Below, piece after piece: positions 6,529 through 13,599 of a stretch of 13,831 nt of DNA; within the stretch, counting starts at the first letter, position 1, and every line of letters begins with the position of its first letter. Position numbers and translations under genes: made by a program. This stretch comes from Chloroflexia bacterium (GTDB lineage Bacteria > Chloroflexota > Chloroflexia > Thermomicrobiales > UBA6265), in contig JACCUV010000311.1 of the NCBI GenBank assembly GCA_013698495.1, positions 1 to 13,831 on the forward strand, read 5' to 3'. The notes under the pieces were generated by a model. That model was not told where the DNA came from. It made no database searches and saw only the letters and a program-made list of their open reading frames with translations.

Positions 6529-7872
6529 ATGACCCTGTCACGTTTGAAATGGATCACGATTCTCGCGCCGCTTGGTTTTCTTGGGGCGGTTGAACTGCTC
6601 CGCTGGCGGGTCGCGCCCGATCTGTTCTCGTCCTGGTCGGGATACCTCCTGATCGGCGGTGTGGCGCTGTTGGCGGTGCTGTGGTTCTCGCAAATGATCT
6701 TCACCGTAATCGAGCGATTGCACCGACTCTTGCGAATGCGAAATCATGAGTTGCTGGCCCTGCACGATGCGACCCTGGCGATCGAACGAAGGCTGGAACT
6801 GAAGGCTGTTCTGCAAGGTGTTGTCGATGAAGCCCGCGACCTGTTCGACGCGCGATACGGAGCGTTGTCCTATTTGGGGGACGACGGCACAATCGAGGCG
6901 TTTATCACGTCTGGCATCTCGCCGGAGGACCGGCGACTCATTGGGCCGGAACCGGAAGGCCTGGGGGTGCTGGGCGTCGTGTTGAACGAAGGTGAGAGCC
7001 TGCGGCTCGACAGGATCGTGGATCATCCGCGATCGGTTGGTTTCCCGCCCCAACATCCGCAGATGACCGCCTTGCTTGCGGCGCCAGTCCGGTCCCGGAA
7101 CAAGGTGCTCGGAAACCTTTATATCGCGGACGACGATGAGAACTACCGCTTCGAGTCGAGTGACGAGGAAACGCTGTCCCGCTTCGCGGCCGTGGCGGCG
7201 GTGGCGATTGACAACGCCCGACTTTATGGCCAGGTCCGGGCGCTGGCGACTACCGAAGAGCGGCAGCGGATCGCCCGGGAAATGCACGACAGCCTTGCAC
7301 AGGTGCTGGGCTACGTGAATACCAAGGCCCAGGCGACACAAGTGTTGATCGATAGCGGTCAAACGGAGCGCGCGTCCGAACAACTCCTGCAAATGGCCCG
7401 GATGGCGCGGTCCGCGTATGCCGATGTGCGTGAAAACATTCTCAGCCTGCGTACCTCGCTCGAGGCCGGTCTCGGATTCATCGAGACGCTGGAAGCGTAT
7501 CTTGCCGACTGGCGAGAACAGAGTGGAGTAGTGGTTGAGCTTGATGCGGAGCCTGGTGTGAAAGGGCGCCTGTCGGCGCTCGCCGATGTGCATTTGTTGA
7601 GTATCGTGCAGGAAGCGCTCACGAATGTCCGCAAGCATGCCTCGGCGACAACAGTGCGAATCCATCTGTGGAGGGACGATGATCAGATTGTGACAACAAT
7701 CGCCGACGATGGAGCGGGAATGTTGGATCACGACCGTGGTCTGAGAGGCTTTCCGCGCTTCGGATTGAGTTCCATGCGTGAGCGGGCAGAGTCGCTGGGG
7801 GGTACTTTCGAGGTTGAGTCCCAACCAGGGCAAGGCGCCATCGTCACCGTGCGGCTGCCGTTAGATCGGTGA
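6529..7872 (+). CDS. Membrane sensor histidine kinase, GAF + HisKA_3 (NarL/DevS type)
   Basis: A ~447-aa kinase that would phosphorylate the regulator encoded next. Two membrane helices (about residues 8-24 and 39-61) precede a linker and a GAF domain (~90-235). The HisKA_3 dimerisation domain has the H-box REMHDSLAQ with phospho-acceptor His253. The ATPase domain has QEALTNVRKHA (Asn366), DDGAGM and FGLSSMRERAESLGG. The GAF contains HPRSVGFPPQHPQM (His166, His176) and KVLGNLYIADD, a signature close to the gas-sensing GAF of mycobacterial DevS/DosT; heme binding is possible but not shown by sequence alone. The start is uncertain: ATG 6529 fits the first helix, and TTG 6523 is better spaced from GGAAGG (6507-6512). 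The open frame extends to 6376 across the moeA start. The following gene begins 14 bases after its stop. Confidence 0.9.
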   Translation: MTLSRLKWITILAPLGFLGAVELLRWRVAPDLFSSWSGYLLIGGVALLAVLWFSQMIFTVIERLHRLLRMRNHELLALHDATLAIERRLELKAVLQGVVDEARDLFDARYGALSYLGDDGTIEAFITSGISPEDRRLIGPEPEGLGVLGVVLNEGESLRLDRIVDHPRSVGFPPQHPQMTALLAAPVRSRNKVLGNLYIADDDENYRFESSDEETLSRFAAVAAVAIDNARLYGQVRALATTEERQRIAREMHDSLAQVLGYVNTKAQATQVLIDSGQTERASEQLLQMARMARSAYADVRENILSLRTSLEAGLGFIETLEAYLADWREQSGVVVELDAEPGVKGRLSALADVHLLSIVQEALTNVRKHASATTVRIHLWRDDDQIVTTIADDGAGMLDHDRGLRGFPRFGLSSMRERAESLGGTFEVESQPGQGAIVTVRLPLDR

Positions 7873-7886
7873 GGGGGAAAGACGCC

Positions 7887-8546
7887 ATGCGCGTGTTGAT
7901 TGCCGACGACCATGCTTTGTTCCGGGATGGTTTGCGGAGCCTGCTGGAGGCGCGAGGTGTCGATGTCGTAGCCGAAGCGAAGGATGGCGGTGAGGCGATT
8001 GCGCTGGCGCGCCTGCACCGGCCAGACATCGTGCTCATGGATCTCATGATGCCGGTTACGAACGGTCTGGCGGCGACACGACTGATCTCAGTGGAGATGC
8101 CTTTGGTTCGGGTGGTGGTGTTGACGGCATCGGAAGACGATGCCGACCTCTTTGAAGCTGTGAAATCGGGAGCCCAAGGCTATCTCTCCAAGAATCTTGA
8201 AGCGCAGGAGTTGTTCGCATTTCTCGATGGGGTGATGAAGAACGAGCCTGCGTTGACGCCGGGTCTCGCGCGCAAGGTGCTGGGAGAGTTCGCCCGGAAC
8301 GGCTCCGGGATAGTCAAACCGCCAGTTTCGGTGCTGACGGATCGTGAGCAGGATGTGCTTGTGCTGCTCACCGAAGGCGTGACGTCGAACAAGGAGTTGG
8401 CAGACCGGCTCTTTATCGCCGAAAACACAGTGAAATACCATCTGCGACACATTCTCCAAAAATTGCATGTCAATAATCGCGCCCAGGTGATCGCCTACGC
8501 GCTGCGGCACGGACTAGTGGATTTGGACGCAGGCGCCCCGGAGTAA
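7887..8546 (+). CDS. Response regulator, NarL/FixJ family (REC + LuxR-type HTH)
   Basis: A 219-aa DNA-binding regulator and the evident partner of the preceding kinase. The receiver domain (1-~120) has acidic pocket Asp7/Asp8, phospho-acceptor Asp52 in PDIVLMDLMMP, Thr80 and Lys102 (GYLSK). The C-terminal LuxR helix-turn-helix reads LTDREQDVLVLLTEG, then NKELADRLFIAENTVKYHL, in the standard form. ATG 7887 is chosen because the receiver starts at once (MRVLIADDHA) and AGGGGG lies nine bases upstream; a GTG at 7869 is less likely. The gene is co-transcribed with the kinase gene (14-base gap). The nearest downstream target is the copper-enzyme operon, whose leader holds palindromes at 8590 and 8666, though no binding site can be assigned. 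Confidence 0.94.
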   Translation: MRVLIADDHALFRDGLRSLLEARGVDVVAEAKDGGEAIALARLHRPDIVLMDLMMPVTNGLAATRLISVEMPLVRVVVLTASEDDADLFEAVKSGAQGYLSKNLEAQELFAFLDGVMKNEPALTPGLARKVLGEFARNGSGIVKPPVSVLTDREQDVLVLLTEGVTSNKELADRLFIAENTVKYHLRHILQKLHVNNRAQVIAYALRHGLVDLDAGAPE

Positions 8547-8551
8547 CCCGG

Positions 8552-8571
8552 TCCCACCCGCAAGAGTGGGA
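8552..8571 (+). terminator. Weak hairpin just after the response-regulator stop
   Basis: TCCCAC (8552-8557) pairs with GTGGGA (8566-8571) around an eight-base loop, six bases after the TAA stop (8544-8546). The position fits the end of the two-component operon, but the stem is short and no T-run follows. It could be a weak terminator or chance. Confidence 0.35.
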
Positions 8572-8589
8572 AGCGCCTATCCTCCCGAG

Positions 8590-8601
8590 TTTCGCGAAAC
8601 C
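8590..8601. promoter_or_regulatory. 12-bp perfect palindrome GTTTCGCGAAAC upstream of the copper operon
   Basis: GTTTCGCGAAAC equals its own reverse complement and lies ~120 bases before the multicopper-oxidase ATG. The half-site GTTTC/GAAAC recurs at the outer arms of the hairpin at 8666-8693. Its position and symmetry suit a dimeric regulator site. It does not match the FNR/NnrR (TTGAT-N4-ATCAA) or NsrR consensus, so the binding protein is unknown. Confidence 0.4.
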
Positions 8602-8665
8602 ACCCGGCCCCGATGCGCGATCCTACCCCGGCCCCTGGGGAACGGAGTCGCCATCGCTCCTATCC

Positions 8666-8693
8666 TGAAACTAGTGAATCAACACCGGTTTCA
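8666..8693 (+). promoter_or_regulatory. Hairpin in the 5' leader of the multicopper-oxidase gene
   Basis: TGAAACTAGTG pairs with CACCGGTTTCA around the loop AATCAA. The 11-base stem has one wobble and one mismatch, with outer arms TGAAAC/GTTTCA. It ends 28 bases before ATG 8722. It could be an operator, an attenuator-like leader structure or an mRNA-stabilising hairpin. No T-run follows, so it is not a simple terminator. Confidence 0.4.
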
Positions 8694-8721
8694 CGGGCGA
8701 ATTCAGGAAGGAACGCTTGAG

Positions 8722-9807
8722 ATGAAGAGGCATACGGGGCCGACGGATATGAACCGGCGACGCTTTATGAGCATAGCCGGTGTAGTGGGCGTCGGCGCGA
8801 TCGGTACCGCCCTGGCTCCGGACGGGATCCGGATCGAGCGCGAGCCGTCGAGCGCAGCGCAGTCGACGGAACATGAACATGAAGCTGATGGAGCGTTGGC
8901 CCAGACCACCAGCACAGAGCAGGAGGAGCCAACAGTCGACGAGATGGATGCAATGCATGAGGCGGGCATTGCGTCGTTTCCCGCCGTGACCGAGGGACTT
9001 GGCGGGCAGCCGCTTGAATACGAGCTGGACGGCGATGTGAAAGTCTTCCGGCTCAGCTGCGAGTTGACGAACTGGGAGTTCGCTCCCGGCGAATTCGTTG
9101 AGGCGTGGACGTACAACGGCGTTGTTCCTGGTCCCGAGATTCGTGTCACCGAGGGCGACATGGTTCGGATAGAGGTGACCAACGATTTACCCCAGAGCAC
9201 TGCCGTTCACTGGCATGGGCTGGTCGTGCCCAACGATCAGGACGGCGTGCCATTCATCACCCAACCGCCGATCAAGCCGCGTCAGACTTATACGTATGAG
9301 TTCCCGATCCGCGATGGCAATGCTGGCACGCACATGTACCACTCACATCACAACTCGGCGTTTCAGGTCACGATGGGGATGCTCGGCTCCTTCATCGTCG
9401 AGCCGAAGGATCCCGCCAGCCGCCCGGCATTCGACCGCGAGTATACGATCGTCCTCAACGATGGACCGATCGGTGGGTACAGCCTCAATGGCAAGAGCTT
9501 CCCGGCGACGCAGCCGCTGATGGCCAAGAGGGGCGAAAAAGTCCTGATCCGGTACATGAACGAGGGACTGATGATCCATCCGATGCACCTCCACGGGATG
9601 CCGATGACGGTCACCGCCGCCGACGGATACCTGCTGCCCCAGCCATACATGTGCGACACGCTCAACATTGCGCCCGGCCAGCGGTTCGAGGCGATCGTTG
9701 ATGCCACCGAACTGGGAACCTGGGCTTTCCATTGCCACATCCTGAGCCATGCCGAGACGGAGCATGGGATGTTCGGCATGGTCACCGTCCTGATCGTCGA
9801 GGAATAA
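8722..9807 (+). CDS. Tat-exported two-domain multicopper oxidase
   Basis: A 361-aa small laccase-type oxidase that would couple oxidation of a substrate (Cu(I), phenolics or other donors) to O2 reduction outside the cytoplasmic membrane. The N-terminus has a twin-arginine motif (NRRRFM, residues 11-16) followed by a short hydrophobic stretch. Domain 1 supplies trinuclear-centre ligands HWHG (His163, His165) and HMYHSHH (His204-His210) but no Cys. Domain 2 supplies HPMHLHG (286-292) and HCHILSH (337-343) with Cys338, His343 and Met350. The type 1 copper is therefore in domain 2 only, the SLAC-like two-domain arrangement. ATG 8722 has GGAAGGA nine bases upstream; ATG 8749 would keep the Tat motif. 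It opens an operon with the doxX-like gene and nirK. The true substrate cannot be read from sequence. Confidence 0.92.
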   Translation: MKRHTGPTDMNRRRFMSIAGVVGVGAIGTALAPDGIRIEREPSSAAQSTEHEHEADGALAQTTSTEQEEPTVDEMDAMHEAGIASFPAVTEGLGGQPLEYELDGDVKVFRLSCELTNWEFAPGEFVEAWTYNGVVPGPEIRVTEGDMVRIEVTNDLPQSTAVHWHGLVVPNDQDGVPFITQPPIKPRQTYTYEFPIRDGNAGTHMYHSHHNSAFQVTMGMLGSFIVEPKDPASRPAFDREYTIVLNDGPIGGYSLNGKSFPATQPLMAKRGEKVLIRYMNEGLMIHPMHLHGMPMTVTAADGYLLPQPYMCDTLNIAPGQRFEAIVDATELGTWAFHCHILSHAETEHGMFGMVTVLIVEE

Positions 9808-9851
9808 CCGCCGTGACGACAACGGCGCCTGTTTGGACCGTGGTTTGTCAA

Positions 9852-9867
9852 ATTGGATCATTGGATC
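9852..9867 (+). repeat. Tandem 8-bp direct repeat in the oxidase-doxX gap
   Basis: ATTGGATC occurs twice head-to-tail, followed by AAG and then the ribosome site of the next gene. This could be a slippage product or paired half-sites for a regulator. It is very short and may have no function. Confidence 0.3.
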
Positions 9868-9886
9868 AAGGGAAGAAGGTAGAACC

Positions 9887-10465
9887 ATGGCAACGCGAAC
9901 GCAACATGATCACGAACTCAGTGATCCGAAGTTCGCGACTTTTCTGTTCAGCGACACGAGGATGGCGATTGTCTGGCTCGTGGCCCGGATCTACCTCGGC
10001 TGGCAGTGGCTGGACGCGGGCCGGCACAAGGTGACAGACGACGGGTGGATGAATGGCGGGTTGGCGCTCAATGGATTTTGGGAACGAGTTGTAGCCGTCC
10101 CGGAAGAAGGACGACCGGCAATCACGTACGGCTGGTACCGGGATTTTATCCAGTTCATGCTGGATAACGAGTGGTACACATGGGTGGCCAACGTGGTTGC
10201 GGTTGGTGAAGTCCTGATCGGGATCGCGTTGATTCTCGGCCTGTTTACCGGGATCGCCGCCTTCTTCGGAGCGTTGCTCAACTTCAACTTCATGCTGGCC
10301 GGAACCGCGAGCACCAATCCGGTCCTCTTCATCATCGCTCTTGGTCTCATCCTGGCATGGAAGATCGCGGGCTACATCGGTCTGGACGCTTACGTCTTGC
10401 CGAGAATCGGCACTCCCTGGAAACCTGGATTCGTCTGGCCCCACCGGCGCTCCGCAGTGGAGTGA
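9887..10465 (+). CDS. DoxX family membrane protein
   Basis: A 192-aa integral membrane protein of the DoxX family, whose members include the small subunit of archaeal thiosulfate:quinone oxidoreductase and many uncharacterised redox-linked proteins. Four membrane helices are visible at about residues 25-43 (MAIVWLVARIYLGWQWLDAG), 99-119, 121-139 and 145-166, with the family-like stretch GEVLIGIALILGLFTGIAA and the C-terminal GYIGLDAYVLPRIG. ATG 9887 is set by GAAGGT six bases upstream. It lies 79 bases after the multicopper oxidase and 68 before nirK, all on one strand, so it probably passes electrons to, or supports, the exported copper enzymes. The N-terminus has a His-Asp-His-Glu motif at residues 7-10, echoed in both flanking proteins. 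The exact partner is unknown. Confidence 0.85.
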   Translation: MATRTQHDHELSDPKFATFLFSDTRMAIVWLVARIYLGWQWLDAGRHKVTDDGWMNGGLALNGFWERVVAVPEEGRPAITYGWYRDFIQFMLDNEWYTWVANVVAVGEVLIGIALILGLFTGIAAFFGALLNFNFMLAGTASTNPVLFIIALGLILAWKIAGYIGLDAYVLPRIGTPWKPGFVWPHRRSAVE

Positions 10466-10519
10466 TGGAAATGGATCATTCGTCAAACAACGGCACTGTC
10501 CGCTTCAGCAACATCCTTG

Positions 10520-10525
10520 AGGAGG
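10520..10525 (+). promoter_or_regulatory. Strong Shine-Dalgarno that sets the nirK start
   Basis: AGGAGG, followed by T, lies eight bases before ATG 10534. It decides between that ATG and the upstream in-frame ATG 10465, which overlaps the doxX-like stop as TGATG and has only a poor ribosome site. The strength suggests high nirK translation. Confidence 0.75.
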
Positions 10526-10533
10526 TTTTCATC

Positions 10534-11655
10534 ATGAGTTTCATGCGCTTGCCAGTCACACCTGATCTCGAGGGCACGGCCCTCGGTCAGCATCTTGAAC
10601 GCCAGTTGGGGGATCGCCGCGCATTTCTCCGCCGGGCGACCGCCTTGGGGTTGGCGCTACCGGCACTTGCCGCCGCTGCCTATCCTGTCGTGGCGCAGCA
10701 CGAGCACGAAGCGACACCACCGGTCCCGGAAGACGGTGACGGCTACGTCGGCTCCGACGCCTCAACGAGTGACGACACGGGGGACTCGACGCCCGTTCCG
10801 CAGTCGCCTACCGCACACACGGTCTACGATCCGGTCCTCGCACCGGTCGAGTCCGGACCAAAGGATTTCACGGTGGTTGCCAAGGACACCACGGTCTTTG
10901 TCGCCAAGGACACGCCATACGCGGGCTGGACATTCGACGACACAATTCCGGGCCGCACCCTACGCGTAGTGGAGGGTGACACGGTAACCATGACGGTCCG
11001 CAACGAGGGAGCGATCATGCACTCCCTGGACACCCACGCGGCCAAGACATCGCCAGAGCTGAACTACCGGAACCTGGAGTCAGGTGAAGAATTTACCTGG
11101 AACTTTGTCGCGACTACGCCCGGCGCCTTCATGTACCACTGTGGCACGCCACCGGTACTGCTGCACATCGGTGCGGGCATGTACGGAGCGATGATCGTAA
11201 ATCCCAAAGAGGGATGGTCTCCCGCACAAGAACTGATCTTCGTGCAAAGCGAATTTTACTTCGAGGATGCTGACGCTCCGGTCATGTCGCCGAGCATGAC
11301 CAAGATGATGTTCGCCAGCGGCATGATGATGGACGGGGTTGCGTTCAACGGCTACCTCAATCAGTACGTTGAAAACCCGATCGCGGTCAAGGTCGGAGAA
11401 CCTATCCGGATCTTCGTCGTCAACGCTGGTCCCAATGTCTGGTCAAGCTTTCATGTTGTGGGCGCGATCTTTGACCGGGTGTGTGTCAATGCCAATCCAA
11501 GAAACGAGCTGTTCGGACTTCAATCTGTCAGCATTGGCCCGGGCGATGGCGCTTGTGTCGAGTTCACCCTTGAGGAACCGGGTACTTACGTCGCCGTCAA
11601 CCACTCCTTCGGACACGCCGCTCACGGCGCAATCGCCCTCCTGCAGGCGGAGTGA
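10534..11655 (+). CDS. nirK: Copper-containing nitrite reductase NirK, Tat-exported
   Basis: A 373-aa enzyme that reduces nitrite to nitric oxide outside the cytoplasmic membrane. A Tat signal (DRRAFLRR, 27-34, then a hydrophobic Ala/Leu stretch, likely cleavage near AYPVVAQ) leads into an acidic Ser/Thr/Pro-rich linker and two cupredoxin domains. Domain 1: HSLDTHAA gives type 1 His163, catalytic Asp166 and type 2 His168; HCGTPPVLLHIGAGM gives type 2 His202 and type 1 Cys203, His211 and Met216. Domain 2: SSFHVVG gives catalytic His307; VNHSFGHAAHG gives type 2 His357. The complete Asp/His catalytic pair argues for NirK over a laccase. No fused cytochrome or extra cupredoxin domain is present, so an external donor is needed. 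It follows the doxX-like gene by 68 bases and precedes the stress-protein gene by 71. Confidence 0.93.
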   Translation: MSFMRLPVTPDLEGTALGQHLERQLGDRRAFLRRATALGLALPALAAAAYPVVAQHEHEATPPVPEDGDGYVGSDASTSDDTGDSTPVPQSPTAHTVYDPVLAPVESGPKDFTVVAKDTTVFVAKDTPYAGWTFDDTIPGRTLRVVEGDTVTMTVRNEGAIMHSLDTHAAKTSPELNYRNLESGEEFTWNFVATTPGAFMYHCGTPPVLLHIGAGMYGAMIVNPKEGWSPAQELIFVQSEFYFEDADAPVMSPSMTKMMFASGMMMDGVAFNGYLNQYVENPIAVKVGEPIRIFVVNAGPNVWSSFHVVGAIFDRVCVNANPRNELFGLQSVSIGPGDGACVEFTLEEPGTYVAVNHSFGHAAHGAIALLQAE

Positions 11656-11726
11656 TACTGCTCCGCCAGGCCTACATCGGTGAACGTCTGTCTCACCAAC
11701 GCTTTACCCATTGGAGGAGAATCGAC

Positions 11727-12665
11727 ATGCAAACCTTGCCTTCACTCGCCGCCACGTTCACCATCCTGATCCCGTGGGATGGCTCGATTTCGGTCGACGC
11801 ATTGCTCACGCTAGCCCGCTCGATGGGCGGGACGGAGTCCAAACTGCTCCTTCTGCCGGTCACTTCAGGCCATGTCGATGACGATGGCACGAACCACCTG
11901 TCATCGCCCAATCAGGAAGCGCTGGTGTCGACGTGGTCCCGAGTTGAATGGCTTGAGCGCTCGGACTCGGCGAGTACGGCAACGGATATTGTTGCTACAG
12001 CCGCCCGCCGAAACGCCGATCTCATCATCATGGCTACATCATGTCATGCCGATGGAGCGGTCGACGCCTCATGTCTCGCTGGTCAACTTGCGCTGGACTC
12101 CCCGACTCCAGTGATGGTCGTTCACGTTGAAGGCGAACACTCCACGGCCTCCGCCCCGCTGATTACACGTTTGGTCGTTCTTGCGGATGGTTCGGCGCGG
12201 GCCGCCCAGGCGCTCCCACTTGCCGCCAATCTTGCATCCCGGCTGGATGCTCCTGTGCGGCTCCTCATGGTCATTGACCCGGCGCGCGTGTTGCCGCCGG
12301 CCTATGCCTACGATCCCGAGGCATCGGCGGAGATGGTCGCCCGGCTCACAGGTGAGGCCCACGAAGCGCTTACCCAGGCGGAACGGCAGCTCACGAACAA
12401 CGGGGTCGCGGTGACATCCGAGTTGCTGTACGGACCGGTGATCGAATCCATCGAGGCAGCGGTCCAACTCGGCGATGTGCTGGTCATGACCACCCACGGG
12501 CTTAGTGGCGCTACCCAAAGCCAGCTCGGCAGCGTCGCCGCGCGGTTGGTGGCCGACAATCCTGGCCCCCTGGTCATCATGCGGGGCAGCCACCTGGCTT
12601 CAGTCGTGGCCACCGGGCACTATGAGCGGGGGCCGTTCGAGTCGTTTTCGCGTCCGACGGTCTGA
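11727..12665 (+). CDS. Tandem universal stress protein (two UspA domains)
   Basis: A 312-aa cytoplasmic protein built of two Usp folds, about residues 10-135 and 147-287. The second domain is well conserved: RLVVLADGSARAAQALPLA at its start, and THGLSGATQSQLGSVAARLV containing the ATP-loop glycines (Gly258, Gly261, Gly268-Ser269). The first domain lacks a clear glycine loop (ATSCHADGAVDASC) and probably does not bind nucleotide. ATG 11727 has GGAGGAGA seven bases upstream; the open frame extends to 11652 without support. Usp genes often accompany anaerobic or nitrosative-stress genes, which fits nirK just upstream. The next gene starts 33 bases after its stop, so it is probably co-transcribed. 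Confidence 0.88.
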   Translation: MQTLPSLAATFTILIPWDGSISVDALLTLARSMGGTESKLLLLPVTSGHVDDDGTNHLSSPNQEALVSTWSRVEWLERSDSASTATDIVATAARRNADLIIMATSCHADGAVDASCLAGQLALDSPTPVMVVHVEGEHSTASAPLITRLVVLADGSARAAQALPLAANLASRLDAPVRLLMVIDPARVLPPAYAYDPEASAEMVARLTGEAHEALTQAERQLTNNGVAVTSELLYGPVIESIEAAVQLGDVLVMTTHGLSGATQSQLGSVAARLVADNPGPLVIMRGSHLASVVATGHYERGPFESFSRPTV

Positions 12666-12698
12666 GCCAGGTCAACGGGCAGAAAAGGAAACGGTGGC

Positions 12699-13583
12699 AT
12701 GGATCGACTGACGGCTGCGATGGTGCGACTCTCACTGTGCTGGCTGCTCGCCGGATTCGTGACTGGCGGGGCGATGCTGGTTGATCGAGTGACACCGGGC
12801 GATTGGCGTACCTGGATGGCGCCCAGCCATGGACACATGCTCTTCGTCGGCTGGTTCCTGCAGTTTGTCGTTGGCATCGCCTTCTTGCTGCTGCCGCGAA
12901 AACGCACACCTCAGCGGCCGCTGGGGTATAACGAACGCCTCGCCATGCTAGGCGCCGGCGCGTTGAATGTTGGGCTGATGCTTCGCACCTTCAGCGAACC
13001 ATTTGAGCGGGTTGGCAAGGTCAACGCAGTGACGATGACGGCGCTTTTTGTCTCCGCAGTGTTCCAGATCCAGGCCGCACTCATCTTTGTCAAGCAACTC
13101 TGGCCGCGGGCGAGTGTCCGCCAAGTGCGGATCCGTCCCCAGAACGCCGGGCCAGGCGAAGCGGCTGAAAGGAGCTCCAGAACCAATGGCGACCAAGTCG
13201 GCGACTGGGGAAGCGCGAATGAAACGGGTACACATAGTCTCCCCGACCTGGCCCGAATGGCGCAGGGGCAGAAACCGGCATGGTCGCGCCAAACTGAGGA
13301 CTTGAGCGCCAACCTCATTTCCTGTAACCCTGATCAAGAGGTGGGCAGTCATGTCAACAAGGTCGATGTGCTGCTGGTTGAGATCGAGGGTGAGGGTTCT
13401 GTAGAAATTGACGGACACTGGCATGAGATACAGCCGGGTTTGGTGCTGATCATTCCCAAAAGAACGAAGCGGGCGACACGCTGCGACGGCAACCACTTCG
13501 CGTACCTGACCTGCCACCGGCGTCGTTCCGGGCTAATGCCGGCTCCGCTCATGGCCAACCGCGACGGTGGAGCCACAACATGA
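12699..13583 (+). CDS. Four-helix membrane protein running in frame into a cupin domain (apparent 294-aa fusion)
   Basis: The first ~140 residues form a small membrane protein with helices at about 8-29, 44-66, 80-96 and 108-134. The second helix opens SHGHMLFVGWFLQ (His44, His46), recalling heme-copper-oxidase-like proteins seen near denitrification genes; heme binding is unproven. ATG 12699 has AAAGGAAA just upstream. Residues ~190-285 are a cupin (GQKPAWSRQTEDL, ANLISC, DVLLVEIEGEG, YLTCHRRR). The link between them (~140-185) looks like no domain. In another frame it holds a TGA (13166), a strong ribosome site and two ATGs. The fusion is therefore probably artificial or the result of frame loss: normally a membrane protein ending near 13166, then a separate cupin. 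As given, the open frame has no stop before 13583. Confidence 0.6.
   Translation: MDRLTAAMVRLSLCWLLAGFVTGGAMLVDRVTPGDWRTWMAPSHGHMLFVGWFLQFVVGIAFLLLPRKRTPQRPLGYNERLAMLGAGALNVGLMLRTFSEPFERVGKVNAVTMTALFVSAVFQIQAALIFVKQLWPRASVRQVRIRPQNAGPGEAAERSSRTNGDQVGDWGSANETGTHSLPDLARMAQGQKPAWSRQTEDLSANLISCNPDQEVGSHVNKVDVLLVEIEGEGSVEIDGHWHEIQPGLVLIIPKRTKRATRCDGNHFAYLTCHRRRSGLMPAPLMANRDGGATT
13168..13174 (+). promoter_or_regulatory. Shine-Dalgarno AAAGGAG inside the apparent fusion
   Basis: AAAGGAG directly follows a TGA (13166-13168) and precedes ATG 13186 by 11 bases. Both the stop and the ATG are out of frame with the 12699 reading, each in a different frame. This stop/SD/ATG arrangement is typical of a gene junction and argues that the cupin was once a separate gene. 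Confidence 0.5.
13219..13583 (+). pseudogene. Small cupin protein with a disrupted reading frame
   Basis: From ATG 13219 (GGGGAAG five bases upstream) or ATG 13186, the frame reads MKRVHI and then leaves the family. The other frame resumes with SLPDLARMAQGQKPAWSRQ. Adding one base after 13236 joins them as RVHISLPDLARMAQ, a natural cupin N-terminus, giving a ~122-aa protein. The rest is a compact beta-barrel cupin with GSHVNKVDVLLVEIEGEG, EIDGHWHEIQPG, LVLIIPK and FAYLTCHRRR, ending at TGA 13581-13583. The metal-site His pattern is degenerate, so metal binding is doubtful. There is no slippery heptamer at the shift. Either a sequencing or assembly indel or a true inactivating deletion explains it. 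Function unknown; probably a small-molecule or metal-binding accessory to the copper operon. Confidence 0.55.
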
Positions 13584-13599
13584 GGAGAACAGTGCAGCA

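Noticed and set aside
6538..7833. Long open frame (431 codons) on the - strand opposite the sensor kinase
   Set aside because: The translation has no recognisable domain and mirrors the kinase codons. The + strand has complete H, N and G boxes. It is a GC-bias shadow.
10465..10533. nirK start at ATG 10465 overlapping the doxX-like stop (TGATG)
   Set aside because: Possible translational coupling, but AGGAGG lies correctly before ATG 10534. The later start gives a more normal Tat leader.
11652..11726. Universal stress protein starting at ATG 11652, overlapping the nirK stop
   Set aside because: The extra residues are unlike Usp, and GGAGGAGA is placed correctly for ATG 11727.
13234..13242. 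Programmed -1 frameshift for cupin expression
   Set aside because: The bases CACATAGTC contain no slippery heptamer and no obvious stimulatory stem. A simple indel is a better explanation.
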